NCBI RefSeq assembly: GCF_900182575.1
Contig: NZ_FXSZ01000011.1
Location: 1 to 64,000, forward strand
Direction of reading: 5' to 3'
DNA length: 64,000 nt
Source: Solitalea koreensis
GTDB lineage: Bacteria; Bacteroidota; Bacteroidia; Sphingobacteriales; Sphingobacteriaceae
Part shown: positions 1-8,022 of the stretch, in pieces
Numbering within the stretch: position 1 is the stretch's first letter
Layout: each line of letters begins with the position of its first letter
Translations under genes and position numbers: made by a program
The notes under the pieces: model-generated
Databases searched by the model: none
Told to the model about the DNA's origin: nothing
What the model saw: the letters and a program-made list of their open reading frames with translations, nothing else

Positions 1-46
1 TTAGATTTGTTCATACTTGAAAGTGTCGTAACTTAAAAGTAGAAAC

Positions 47-82
47 AAACGGGGTGACTTTGGTTGCCTCGTTTATTTTTTA
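47..82 (+). terminator. Rho-independent terminator of a gene left of the window
   Basis: AAACGGGG at 47-54 can pair with CCTCGTTT at 67-74 (one G-T pair), followed by a T-rich tail. No gene lies between the window start and this hairpin on this strand, so it probably ends a transcript that begins outside the window. Confidence 0.5.
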
Positions 83-125
83 TCGGACACTACTGAAAAT
101 TAACATTAAATTAACATTGAATTAA

Positions 126-133
126 TACTTTTG
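126..133 (+). promoter_or_regulatory. Bacteroidota-type -7 box for the phosphate transport operon
   Basis: TACTTTTG matches the Bacteroidota -7 consensus TAnnTTTG exactly and lies 26 nt before the ATG at 159. No clear -33 TTTG is seen at the usual distance, so only the -7 half is well supported. Confidence 0.55.
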
Positions 134-158
134 CAACCGCTAAGAAAATCAGTAAGAT

Positions 159-806
159 ATGTCATTGAACTCTATTTTTCAATTTCTCGTTCCTAAGGAT
201 AAGAAATTCTTCCCTTTATTTATTAAATCAACAGAGAACCTCGTTGTGATGGCAGATGCAATGATTCAGGTTATGAATACCACAGACATTGCTGAACGTA
301 ATGCATTGATCAATCGAATTGATGCTTTGGAGAATATAGGTGATGAAATTACGCATGAAGTATTTATAGAGTTGAGTCAAAACTTCATCACACCATTTGA
401 TCGGGAAGATATTCATTACCTGGCCTCAGCAATTGATGATGTAGCTGATTATTTAAATGGTTCGGCAAAGGATATAATTCTTTATAATATTACACAGTTC
501 ACTGAGCCTATGCGCAAAATGGCCGTGTTGATTAAGGAAGGAGCTGTTGAATTAGATAAAGCCGTGAAAAATCTGTCTAATATGAAAAATATTAAGGAGA
601 TTAATCAAGCTTTGGTGAAAATTCACAGCGTAGAAAACCAGGCGGATGCCGTTCTGGATGCTTCTTTAGCTGATCTTTTTGCAAATGAAAAAAATGCAAT
701 TGAATTGATCAAAATGAAAGAAGTGCTTTCGATGCTTGAATTGGCTACCGATAAATGCGAAGATGCAGCCAATGTCATTGAATCGATCGTGTTAAAACAT
801 GCTTAA
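159..806 (+). CDS. DUF47/PhoU-like phosphate transport regulator
   Basis: 215-residue, all-helical cytoplasmic protein of the DUF47 (PhoU-related, YkaA) family. No signal peptide or membrane segment is visible. The acidic patch around residues 80-98 (FDREDIHYLASAIDD) resembles the metal-binding E/DxxxD motifs of PhoU-like bundles. Proteins of this family are usually encoded directly upstream of low-affinity PiT phosphate permeases and are thought to modulate them. That is the arrangement here: the PiT gene starts 27 bp downstream on the same strand, so the two probably form an operon. A perfect TAnnTTTG box lies just upstream. The exact biochemical role of DUF47 is not established. Family assignment is confident; function is inferred from context. 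Confidence 0.9.
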   Translation: MSLNSIFQFLVPKDKKFFPLFIKSTENLVVMADAMIQVMNTTDIAERNALINRIDALENIGDEITHEVFIELSQNFITPFDREDIHYLASAIDDVADYLNGSAKDIILYNITQFTEPMRKMAVLIKEGAVELDKAVKNLSNMKNIKEINQALVKIHSVENQADAVLDASLADLFANEKNAIELIKMKEVLSMLELATDKCEDAANVIESIVLKHA

Positions 807-833
807 TCATCTTATTAATAAGCCCCATTTTTC

Positions 834-1874
834 ATGACGCTTCTTATTATAATTATCATACTTGCGTTTGCCTTTGATTTCATCAACGGATTTCACGATG
901 CAGCCAATTCTATTGCTACTATTGTTTCTACAAAAGTGCTTACTCCTTTACAAGCAGTACTTTGGGCCGCTTTTTTCAATTTTATGGCCTATTTGATTTT
1001 TGAGCTGCATGTAGCCGATTCAATCGCCAAAATTGTTCGTACAGATGCCATATCTCTTGAGGTAATCTTTGCCGGGCTTTGTGCTGCGATAATTTGGAAC
1101 CTATTGACCTGGTGGTTAGGTATTCCTTCAAGTTCATCGCACACACTCGTGGGTGGTTTTGCTGGTGCTGCTGTTGCTCATGCAGGTTTTGCTGTGGTTA
1201 ATTCTGCTCCTATTATCAAAATTATTGCCTTTATTTTTCTTGCTCCGGTATTAGGAATGGTCATCTCTTACTTTTTATCAGTAATACTACTTCATTTATC
1301 CAAAAATGGACATCCGAATAAACTTGATAAGCAATTTAAAGGATTTCAACTTATTTCATCAGCCTTATTCAGTTTAGGTCATGGAGGAAATGACGCTCAA
1401 AAGGTAATGGGTATTATTGCGGCGGCATTGATGGTCTTTTATAAAGGAGTGGATCCTTCAGTTGTTCCGCATTGGGCACAAATCCAATTGGTTGGCGGTA
1501 AAATTCATCATATTCCTATATGGGTAAGCTTGGGTTGTTATACTGCTATTGCTGCTGGAACGCTTTCAGGTGGATGGCGCATCGTGAAAACAATGGGAAG
1601 TAAAATTACTAAAATTACCCCTTTTGAAGGGGTTGCTGCCGAAACAGCCGGCGCATTATTGCTATTCGGAACCGAAAAATTTGGTATTCCTGTTAGTACC
1701 ACGCATACAATCACAGGCGCGATTATGGGTGTGGGTTTAACTAAACGTATTTCAGCAGTTCGTTGGGGTATTACCAGGAGCCTGCTTTGGGCATGGGTGC
1801 TAACTATTCCTGTGTCGGGCGCACTTGCTGCATTGTTCTACTGGATTCTGAAATTAGCTCATTTTGCTATGTAA
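834..1874 (+). CDS. PiT-family inorganic phosphate transporter
   Basis: 346-residue polytopic inner-membrane protein of the PiT (PHO-4) family, which imports inorganic phosphate with a coupled cation, usually protons in bacteria. The two inverted PiT signature repeats are visible: an N-terminal one around residues 14-30 (FDFINGFHDAANS) and a second around residue 182 (LGHGGNDAQKVMG). SSSSHTLVGG and VSTTHTITGA are the paired loop motifs of the family. Length fits the short bacterial PiT class. It follows the DUF47 gene by 27 bp and ends before a strong hairpin terminator, giving a two-gene operon. No pho-type regulatory box was recognised. Confidence 0.93.
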   Translation: MTLLIIIIILAFAFDFINGFHDAANSIATIVSTKVLTPLQAVLWAAFFNFMAYLIFELHVADSIAKIVRTDAISLEVIFAGLCAAIIWNLLTWWLGIPSSSSHTLVGGFAGAAVAHAGFAVVNSAPIIKIIAFIFLAPVLGMVISYFLSVILLHLSKNGHPNKLDKQFKGFQLISSALFSLGHGGNDAQKVMGIIAAALMVFYKGVDPSVVPHWAQIQLVGGKIHHIPIWVSLGCYTAIAAGTLSGGWRIVKTMGSKITKITPFEGVAAETAGALLLFGTEKFGIPVSTTHTITGAIMGVGLTKRISAVRWGITRSLLWAWVLTIPVSGALAALFYWILKLAHFAM

Positions 1875-1888
1875 TTTCTTGCCAAAAT

Positions 1889-1926
1889 AAAAAGAGCCAC
1901 TGCTATTTAGCAGTGGCTCTTTTTAT
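1889..1926 (+). terminator. Rho-independent terminator after the PiT gene
   Basis: A perfect 13-bp stem (AGAGCCACTGCTA at 1893-1905 with its complement at 1908-1920) has a two-base loop. It is flanked by A and T runs and so could work in both directions. Confidence 0.92.
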
Positions 1927-1985
1927 TTTATTAGTTGGATTGATGAATGATTGATTTTTATTAACTTAATGAAAATCAGGTTGCT

Positions 1986-2330
1986 GTGAAATTTATTCTC
2001 CTTTCATTTTCTCTCTTCTTTTTAATGATTGATAATCACCTGCCAGGTAAATACATAACGGTTTACGATAAGTGCAATTACTCGGGAAAGCAATTTAATT
2101 TAAAACCTGGAGTTTATGGACAAAGTCAATTTAATTCAACCATGTATAAAAAAGTTTCTTCTATTAAAATTCCACCTGGTTTTATCGTAAAGGTTTTTAC
2201 AGGTGATGATTTTAATGGTACTACAGCTATATATACAAAAAGTGTTGCTTGCTTGGATTCCGTTTTTAATAATAATATAGGATCAGTGATTATTGAACAA
2301 GTTGGTTCGCGTCCAGTCGGTAGTCATTAA
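1986..2330 (+). CDS. Small secreted beta/gamma-crystallin-like protein
   Basis: 114 residues with a hydrophobic N-terminus (about residues 1-20) that looks like a signal peptide. The rest resembles one beta/gamma-crystallin domain made of two Greek-key motifs: an aromatic start ITVYDKCNYSGKQFNL, a central VSSIKIPPGFIVKVF, then a second half FTGDDFNGTTAIY ending in IGSVIIE. Such domains often bind calcium through N/D-N/D-x-x-S/T-S loops; KVSSI and IGSVI sit at those places but are not perfect sites. The annotated start is GTG at 1986; an in-frame ATG exists 14 codons in but would remove the signal peptide. The gene stands alone between a terminator and the mraZ control region. Function is unknown. 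Confidence 0.62.
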   Translation: MKFILLSFSLFFLMIDNHLPGKYITVYDKCNYSGKQFNLKPGVYGQSQFNSTMYKKVSSIKIPPGFIVKVFTGDDFNGTTAIYTKSVACLDSVFNNNIGSVIIEQVGSRPVGSH

Positions 2331-2575
2331 TAGTTTAGTAAGGAGTTTTTTACCCTTTACTTTTTTGATAGGTTTTGTTTATTGAATAAAAGATTAACTC
2401 TTCTCCACTTTTTCCCACCTCGACGTCTTATTTATTGAAATTGTAGGCTTTTTTATTTAGTATGTCCTCTTTAAAAAAAACAAATAGGAGTTAAGGCGAT
2501 TCCAGAATGGCTTTTATATGTGGAAAAATTAACTTTTTGAGACTCAGTAGCTATGATGTAATTTGTGGAAAACTT
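2331..2575. other. AT-rich gap upstream of the mraZ operator
   Basis: There is no credible gene between the crystallin-like gene and mraZ. A reverse-strand ORF can be drawn across 2471-2779, but it overlaps the mraZ start and has no recognisable product. Two isolated GTGGAA words (2520-2525 and 2565-2570) precede the compact operator array and may be weak extra MraZ boxes. Confidence 0.5.
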
Positions 2576-2605
2576 TTTGTGGGGATTTGTGGGGGAAAGT
2601 GGAAA
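2576..2605 (+). promoter_or_regulatory. MraZ operator: three 10-nt GTGG repeats
   Basis: Three consecutive decamers, TTTGTGGGGA, TTTGTGGGGG and AAAGTGGAAA, place a GTGG core at 2579, 2589 and 2599, exactly one helical turn apart. MraZ is known to bind direct repeats of this type (TGGG/GTGG cores with 10-nt spacing) in front of its own gene and to control the dcw operon. The TTTG of the second unit (2586-2589) could also serve as the -33 element. Assignment as the MraZ autoregulatory site is by pattern and position. Confidence 0.78.
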
Positions 2606-2611
2606 TAGTTT

Positions 2612-2619
2612 TATCTTTA
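2612..2619 (+). promoter_or_regulatory. Probable dcw promoter -7 box
   Basis: TATCTTTA differs from TAnnTTTG only at the last base. It lies 22 nt after the TTTG inside the MraZ repeat array and 28 nt before the mraZ ATG, so bound MraZ would cover the -33 region. Confidence 0.5.
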
Positions 2620-2647
2620 CGTAACCAATTGGATAATAAACATCCCG

Positions 2648-3133
2648 ATGACATACTTGATAGGCGAATATGAATGCAAAATTGATCCCAAGGGAAGGGT
2701 TATGATTCCTGTGGGGTTGAAAAAGCAATTGCCTTCTGATGAGCAGGGTCGATTTATTTTGAACAGAGGTTTTGAACAATGTTTAGCTTTGTATCCGTAT
2801 AAGGTTTGGCTGCAGATAGCCGAAAGGGTAAAAGGTTTAAACATGTATGTGAAAGAAAATAGAGAGTTTGCGCGTTATTTTTTACGTGGTGCCACTGAAA
2901 TACAATTAGATAGCAGTGGTAGAATGCTGATTTCTAAGTCGCTTTTAGAATATGCTAAAATAGATTCAGAGTTAGTAATAACCGGGCTGATGGATCACAT
3001 GGAGATTTGGTCGCCGGCTAATTATAATTTAAGTATTGATTCAACAAATGAGCCTGCAGACTTTGCAGCATTAGCTGAGAAAGTTATGGGTGGAATAAAT
3101 AGCGGAGGAGGAGAGTTTAATGGTATATCATAA
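2648..3133 (+). CDS. mraZ: Division/cell-wall cluster regulator MraZ
   Basis: 161-residue DNA-binding protein with two SpoVT-AbrB-like half domains, each carrying the MraZ DxxxR motif: DPKGR near residue 17 and DSSGR near residue 90. MraZ forms a ring-shaped oligomer that binds tandem GTGG/TGGG repeats ahead of the dcw operon and usually represses it. Such a triple repeat sits 43-72 bp upstream of this ATG. The gene heads the cluster, and its 3' end overlaps rsmH by 14 nt, with the rsmH ribosome-binding site inside the mraZ coding sequence, so the two are probably translationally coupled. Length is close to the family norm (about 140-160). Confidence 0.96.
   Translation: MTYLIGEYECKIDPKGRVMIPVGLKKQLPSDEQGRFILNRGFEQCLALYPYKVWLQIAERVKGLNMYVKENREFARYFLRGATEIQLDSSGRMLISKSLLEYAKIDSELVITGLMDHMEIWSPANYNLSIDSTNEPADFAALAEKVMGGINSGGGEFNGIS
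3104..3115 (+). promoter_or_regulatory. Strong Shine-Dalgarno for rsmH inside mraZ
   Basis: GGAGGAGGAGAG ends 4 nt before the rsmH ATG at 3120. Strong SD sequences are rare in this window. This one lies inside the last codons of mraZ and supports start at 3120 and translational coupling. Confidence 0.7.
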
Positions 3134-4025
3134 ACCTGTAATGTTGGCTGAATGTCTGGATGGATTAAATATCGATCCGAAAGGAGTTTATGTCGATGTA
3201 ACATTCGGGGGAGGAGGTCATTCAAAAGCCATTCTTGAAAAGCTTGGACCTGAAGGTAAATTAATTTCATTTGATCAGGATCCGGATGCCGCAAATAATG
3301 TAATCGATGACGAACGGTTTACGTTTGTTCCACAAAATTTTAGATACATCAAGAAGTTTTGTCGTTTGCATGGTGTGAAAGAGGTGGACGGAATACTTGC
3401 TGATTTGGGAGTCTCTTCACATCAGTTTGACAGTGCTGAGCGAGGTTTTTCAATTCGTTTCGATGCAGAGTTGGATATGCGAATGGATCAGCAAGGCGAG
3501 TTGACCGCTAAAAAGGTGATCAATGAATACAGTGAAGAGGAGCTGCATCAAATATTTGGTATGTATGGGGAGATAATTAACTCTAAAACACTCGCCAAAA
3601 CCATTGTTTTAGGTCGATTGAATAAATCCATCAATACAATTCAGGAATTAAAAGATATCATAAAGCCGGTTGTTAAACGTGGAAAAGAAAATCAATACCA
3701 CGCACAGTTGTTCCAGGCTTTACGTATAGAGGTTAATCAAGAGTTGGAGGCATTAAAAGAAATGCTTGAACAAACGGCAGAGCTGATTAAGCCAGGGGGG
3801 AGATTGGTTGTGATGTCTTATCATTCATTAGAAGATCGATTGGTAAAGAACTTTATTAACAAGGGCAAGTTTAGAGGAGAAGTAGAAAAGGATTTCTACG
3901 GAAATGAACTTAAGCCTTTTGAATCCTTTACCAGAAAGGCCATATCGCCCACCGAAGAAGAAATAAAAGAGAATAATCGAGCCCGGAGCGCCAAGCTTCG
4001 AATCGGAGTGAAAGTTCAAAGATAA
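3120..4025 (+). CDS. rsmH: 16S rRNA m4C1402 methyltransferase RsmH (MraW)
   Basis: 301-residue SAM-dependent methyltransferase that N4-methylates C1402 in the 16S rRNA decoding centre. Diagnostic segments are HKPVMLAECLDGL at the N-terminus, the SAM loop VDVTFGGGGHS (about residues 24-34), DQDPDA, GILADLGVSSHQFD, and VMSYHSLEDRLVK near residue 235. The C-terminus NNRARSAKLRIG is also typical. It is the second gene of the dcw cluster, overlapping mraZ by 14 nt and followed 18 nt later by the FtsL-like gene. Confidence 0.97.
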   Translation: MVYHKPVMLAECLDGLNIDPKGVYVDVTFGGGGHSKAILEKLGPEGKLISFDQDPDAANNVIDDERFTFVPQNFRYIKKFCRLHGVKEVDGILADLGVSSHQFDSAERGFSIRFDAELDMRMDQQGELTAKKVINEYSEEELHQIFGMYGEIINSKTLAKTIVLGRLNKSINTIQELKDIIKPVVKRGKENQYHAQLFQALRIEVNQELEALKEMLEQTAELIKPGGRLVVMSYHSLEDRLVKNFINKGKFRGEVEKDFYGNELKPFESFTRKAISPTEEEIKENNRARSAKLRIGVKVQR

Positions 4026-4043
4026 CCGAGCAATAAAATTAAA

Positions 4044-4436
4044 ATGCAAAACAGTCTCAAAGAAGAAATGGAGCCTCGCCTCAAGGAGCAGCCTGAAAAG
4101 CAGCCCAAAGCTTCTTCTCGCGGGTTCTTTGATTTATTGTTTAAAACAGAGGTTGTTTCTGAAGAAAAGGCTACTCAAATGCTTCCATTCTTTCTTTTTT
4201 TGGGTGTTATTGCTATGATTTATATCACCAATAGGCATTTTGCAGAGCGTAATGTTCGCGCTATTAATAAAGCCAATAAAGAACTTAAAGAGCTGCGCTG
4301 GGAATACATGACTAACAAGGCTCAGCTAATGTTTTTGAGCAAACAAACCGAAGTTGCGGCAAGAGTAGCCCAATATGGTTTAAAAGAATCTGTTCAACCA
4401 CCTAAAAAAATAGTGATTAAAAAGGATGAAAATTAA
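4044..4436 (+). CDS. ftsL: FtsL-like divisome protein
   Basis: 130-residue bitopic protein with a basic/acidic cytoplasmic N-terminus, one transmembrane helix at about residues 46-62 (MLPFFLFLGVIAMIYIT), and a periplasmic coiled-coil-prone stretch (residues 70-115). This is the topology and position of FtsL, the small protein that links FtsQ/DivIB to FtsWI. Sequence conservation in FtsL is low, so the assignment rests on topology, size and location between rsmH and the FtsI-type transpeptidase. Its last 11 nt overlap the start of ftsI, implying coupled translation. Confidence 0.82.
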   Translation: MQNSLKEEMEPRLKEQPEKQPKASSRGFFDLLFKTEVVSEEKATQMLPFFLFLGVIAMIYITNRHFAERNVRAINKANKELKELRWEYMTNKAQLMFLSKQTEVAARVAQYGLKESVQPPKKIVIKKDEN

Positions 4437-6531
4437 GACCGACATAGTACTACGTGTCTATCTGGCTTATGCCATCCTTCTTGTATTTGCTATTGCCATA
4501 ACCGGTAGGATTTGGGATCTGCAGTTTGTGCAGGGTAAAAAATGGAGAAAGCTAGCCGATAGTTTAACTACAGGATTTGTAAATGTAGACGCTATGCGGG
4601 GAAGTATTTACTCCGAAGACGGAAGTCTTATCGCTACATCAATGCCTGAATACGAAGTTCACATGGATGTAAATACTGATCCGCTTACTGATGATATCTT
4701 TGCTGATAAAGTAGATTCCTTAGGTCGTTGTTTAGCCAATCTTTTTGCTGACCGATCGGCGGCTGAATATACAAAGGGTTTGAAAATGGCGCGTGCCGAA
4801 GGTGAGCGTTATTACCTGATACATCGTAAAGTGAGCTTCTCTCAATTAAAGGAGCTAAAAGCCTTTCCGATTTTTAATCTTGGAAAATACAAAGGTGGAT
4901 TAGTAATTATTCAAAAGAATAAGCGTGTGTTGCCTTTTAAAGAATTAGCAGCACGTACCATCGGTTATAAAACTGCAACCGTGCAGCCAGTAGGATTAGA
5001 GGGAGCATATGATAGTTATATTTCAGGTCAAAGCGGAAAGCGTTTAATGCAACGTTTAGCAGGGAATGTGTGGATGCCAATTAATGATGACGCAGAAATT
5101 GCCCCTGTTGATGGCTGTGATATTATCTCAACACTTAATATTAACATCCAGGACGTAGCACAAAATGCTTTAGAAAAACAATTGATCGCTCAAAATGCCT
5201 CAAGTGGTACTGTTATCTTGATGGAAGTTGCAACAGGAGAAATTCGTGCAATAGCCAATCTGAATCGTGTTTCAGAAGGTGTTTATCAAGAGCAATATAA
5301 TACAGCAATTGGTGCTGCTACTGAGCCGGGTTCAACTTTTAAACTTGCTTCGTTCATGGTAGCTCTCGAAGATGGTAAGTTTAATTTAGAAGATACTGTT
5401 GATGTAAGTCGTCCGAGAGCTTTTCGTAACCGCATTATGAGAGATGCGCATCCGATGAAAGAGCCTCGTGCTACTATGCTGAAAGTGTTCGAAGAATCAT
5501 CAAATGTGGGAACTTCTGTAGCAATTTGGAAGGCCTATAAGAATGATCCTGCTAAATTTGTGGAAGGTTTGGAACGAATGGGTTTTGGCAAACAAATGGG
5601 GCTTCAAATTCCCGGTGAAGCTAAGCCGCAATTTAAACATCCGGGGGATAAAGGTTGGTCTGGAACTACCTTGCCATGGTTGTCAATAGGCTACGAACAA
5701 ACGGTATCTCCGATGCAAATATTGGCTTTTTATAATGCTGTAGCAAATAATGGAAAGTTGGTGGCTCCTAAATTTGTTAAAGAAATTCGTCAAATGGGTA
5801 AAACCATTAAAATGGTTGATACAAAAGTATTAGTAGAAAAGATTGCTTCGGATGCCACTTTGACTCAAGCCCGTTTGATGTTAGAATCTGTTGTGAAAGA
5901 AGGTACGGCTAAGGCGCTTAGTACTTCCGTTTTTGCTATTGCAGGAAAAACAGGTACCGCACAGATTGCTAACGGAAAGGCAGGTTATCGCGGTAATCTG
6001 CGTTATCAAGGTTCTTTCTGTGGATATTTTCCGGCTGATAATCCAAAGTATTCCATGATTGTAGTGATTAATGAGCCCTCAAATCAATTGTATTATGGAG
6101 GGGCTGTAGCAGGTCCTGTTTTCAAAGAAGTTGCTGATAAAGTTTATGCTACCTGTTTGGATATTCATCCTGGTATCGATAAGCAATATTCAATTAACGA
6201 TAAATCGGTACCGGTGGCAAAGGTTGGTTATCGTCCGTCAATTGAATACGTGTACAATAAACTTGGTGTATCAATAAGCGCGAATGTTAAAAAAAGTAGC
6301 AATTGGATACATACTGAACAATATGATAACTCAGTGGCAATTAATGAAGTTCCATTAAGTCAAAATATTGTTCCGAATGTAAAGGGAATGGGTTTACAAG
6401 ATGCCATTTATGTACTTGAAAATGCAGGGATGCATACTGCTGTAAGAGGAAACGGTAAAGTTGTAAATCAATCAATCACTCCTGGAGCTGCAATTCAAAA
6501 AGGAAGTACAATTTTTTTAGAACTTAAATAA
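4426..6531 (+). CDS. ftsI: Division-specific penicillin-binding protein (FtsI/PBP3) with PASTA domain
   Basis: 701-residue class B PBP that cross-links septal peptidoglycan. It has a short cytoplasmic tail and one membrane anchor (about residues 8-27), followed by the PBP dimerisation domain and a transpeptidase domain. The three catalytic motifs are visible: STFK with the acylated Ser303, SSN in the segment EESSNVGTS, and KTGT at about residue 508. The C-terminal 70 residues (VPNVKGMGLQDAIYVLENAG) form a PASTA domain, as in Bacteroidota and Firmicutes homologues but not in E. coli FtsI. It overlaps ftsL by 11 nt and is followed 2 nt later by murE. Confidence 0.95.
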   Translation: MKIKTDIVLRVYLAYAILLVFAIAITGRIWDLQFVQGKKWRKLADSLTTGFVNVDAMRGSIYSEDGSLIATSMPEYEVHMDVNTDPLTDDIFADKVDSLGRCLANLFADRSAAEYTKGLKMARAEGERYYLIHRKVSFSQLKELKAFPIFNLGKYKGGLVIIQKNKRVLPFKELAARTIGYKTATVQPVGLEGAYDSYISGQSGKRLMQRLAGNVWMPINDDAEIAPVDGCDIISTLNINIQDVAQNALEKQLIAQNASSGTVILMEVATGEIRAIANLNRVSEGVYQEQYNTAIGAATEPGSTFKLASFMVALEDGKFNLEDTVDVSRPRAFRNRIMRDAHPMKEPRATMLKVFEESSNVGTSVAIWKAYKNDPAKFVEGLERMGFGKQMGLQIPGEAKPQFKHPGDKGWSGTTLPWLSIGYEQTVSPMQILAFYNAVANNGKLVAPKFVKEIRQMGKTIKMVDTKVLVEKIASDATLTQARLMLESVVKEGTAKALSTSVFAIAGKTGTAQIANGKAGYRGNLRYQGSFCGYFPADNPKYSMIVVINEPSNQLYYGGAVAGPVFKEVADKVYATCLDIHPGIDKQYSINDKSVPVAKVGYRPSIEYVYNKLGVSISANVKKSSNWIHTEQYDNSVAINEVPLSQNIVPNVKGMGLQDAIYVLENAGMHTAVRGNGKVVNQSITPGAAIQKGSTIFLELK

Positions 6532-6533
6532 GC

Positions 6534-7994
6534 ATGCAAAAGCTGAATAACATATTAAAAGATATTCCGGTTCTTGAGCTAATAGGTTCATCAGATAAGG
6601 ATATTAATGCCATTACGTTCGATTCAAGAGTAGTAAGGGCAAGCACGCTTTTCGTGGCTATAAAAGGCACTTTAGTAGATGGGCATAAATTTATTGAACA
6701 ATCTATCGAAAATGGTGCGAATGCAATTTTATGTGAAGATTTGCCGAAAACATTAATTGATGGCATTACTTACATTCGTGTGGCTGACAGTCATGCTTCA
6801 TTGGGTTTATTAGGTGGTAATTTTTATGACCATCCTTCTACCAAATTAAAACTTGTGGGTATTACCGGTACTAACGGAAAAACTACCTGCGCAACATTAC
6901 TTTTTCAATTATTTCGGCAATTAGGTTATACCTGTGGGTTGCTATCCACAGTTCAAAACCAAATTCAGGATGAGGTCATTCCTGCTACTCACACTACACC
7001 TGATGCTGTATCGCTCAATGCGCTATTAGCTAAAATGGTAGAAAAGGGTTGCGATTATGCATTTATGGAAGTGAGCTCACATGCACTTGCTCAAAAACGC
7101 ATTGAAGGCTTAACATTTACTGGTGGTTTGTTTACCAACATCACTCATGATCACCTGGATTTTCATAAAACTTTTGAAGAATATCTTAAAGCAAAGAAAT
7201 CATTTTTCGACAATTTGGTTGATAAAGCGTTCGCCATCACCAATATTGATGATAAACGAGGCTTTGTTATGCTTCAAAATACTAGAGCACATCGTAAAAC
7301 TTACAGTTTGCAAACGCTTGCCGATTTCAAGGCCAAACTAGTTGAAAATCATTTTAACGGGATGCTGTTAAATATTGAAGGGGAGGAAGTTTGGTTTAAA
7401 CTTGTCGGACAATTCAATGCTTATAATCTTCTGGCGGTATATGCTACTGCCAAAATGTTGGGGCAAGATAAGCAAGAAGTGTTAAGTATTTTAAGCAACA
7501 TTAAAGGAGCTGAAGGTAGATTTGATCATATGACTGCGCCTAACAAAACTGTCGGAATTGTTGATTATGCGCATACGCCAGATGCGGTTCAAAATGTGTT
7601 GGAAACAATTAATGACATCCGCTCTGGAAAAGAGAAGATCATAACAGTTATAGGTTGTGGAGGAGATCGCGATCGCGCTAAGCGTCCATTAATGGCAAAA
7701 GTAGCTTGCGAATGGAGTGATAAAGTGATTTTAACGTCTGATAATCCTCGTTCTGAAGACCCTACTGCCATTATTGAGGAAATGGAAAAGGGAGTTCCTG
7801 TTGCTGATCGATATAAAACCATCTCCATTGTTGATCGCAAGGAAGCTATTAAAGCCGCTTGTATGCTCGCCCAGCCTGGTGATGTTATTTTACTTGCAGG
7901 CAAGGGACATGAAAAATACCAAGAGATTCGCGGTGTAAAGTATCATTTTGATGATAAAGAACAACTGATGGCACAATTTGAGAATTTGAAATAG
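6534..7994 (+). CDS. murE: UDP-MurNAc-L-Ala-D-Glu:meso-DAP ligase MurE
   Basis: 486-residue cytoplasmic Mur ligase that adds the third amino acid to the peptidoglycan stem peptide. It shows the N-terminal UDP-binding domain, the ATP loop GITGTNGKTT near residue 107, central conserved THTTPD and SSHAL segments, and a C-terminal domain with DNPRSEDP near residue 403. The DNPR signature is the marker of meso-diaminopimelate-adding MurE (lysine-adding enzymes differ there), so a meso-DAP cell wall is inferred, in line with dapA in the same window. It starts 2 nt after ftsI. Confidence 0.97.
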   Translation: MQKLNNILKDIPVLELIGSSDKDINAITFDSRVVRASTLFVAIKGTLVDGHKFIEQSIENGANAILCEDLPKTLIDGITYIRVADSHASLGLLGGNFYDHPSTKLKLVGITGTNGKTTCATLLFQLFRQLGYTCGLLSTVQNQIQDEVIPATHTTPDAVSLNALLAKMVEKGCDYAFMEVSSHALAQKRIEGLTFTGGLFTNITHDHLDFHKTFEEYLKAKKSFFDNLVDKAFAITNIDDKRGFVMLQNTRAHRKTYSLQTLADFKAKLVENHFNGMLLNIEGEEVWFKLVGQFNAYNLLAVYATAKMLGQDKQEVLSILSNIKGAEGRFDHMTAPNKTVGIVDYAHTPDAVQNVLETINDIRSGKEKIITVIGCGGDRDRAKRPLMAKVACEWSDKVILTSDNPRSEDPTAIIEEMEKGVPVADRYKTISIVDRKEAIKAACMLAQPGDVILLAGKGHEKYQEIRGVKYHFDDKEQLMAQFENLK

Positions 7995-8022
7995 AGGTTG
8001 GCTTAAAACTAAAGAACAAAGT

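Noticed and set aside
2471..2779. Reverse-strand ORF across the mraZ operator
   Set aside because: It overlaps the mraZ start and its operator, and the product has no recognisable feature.
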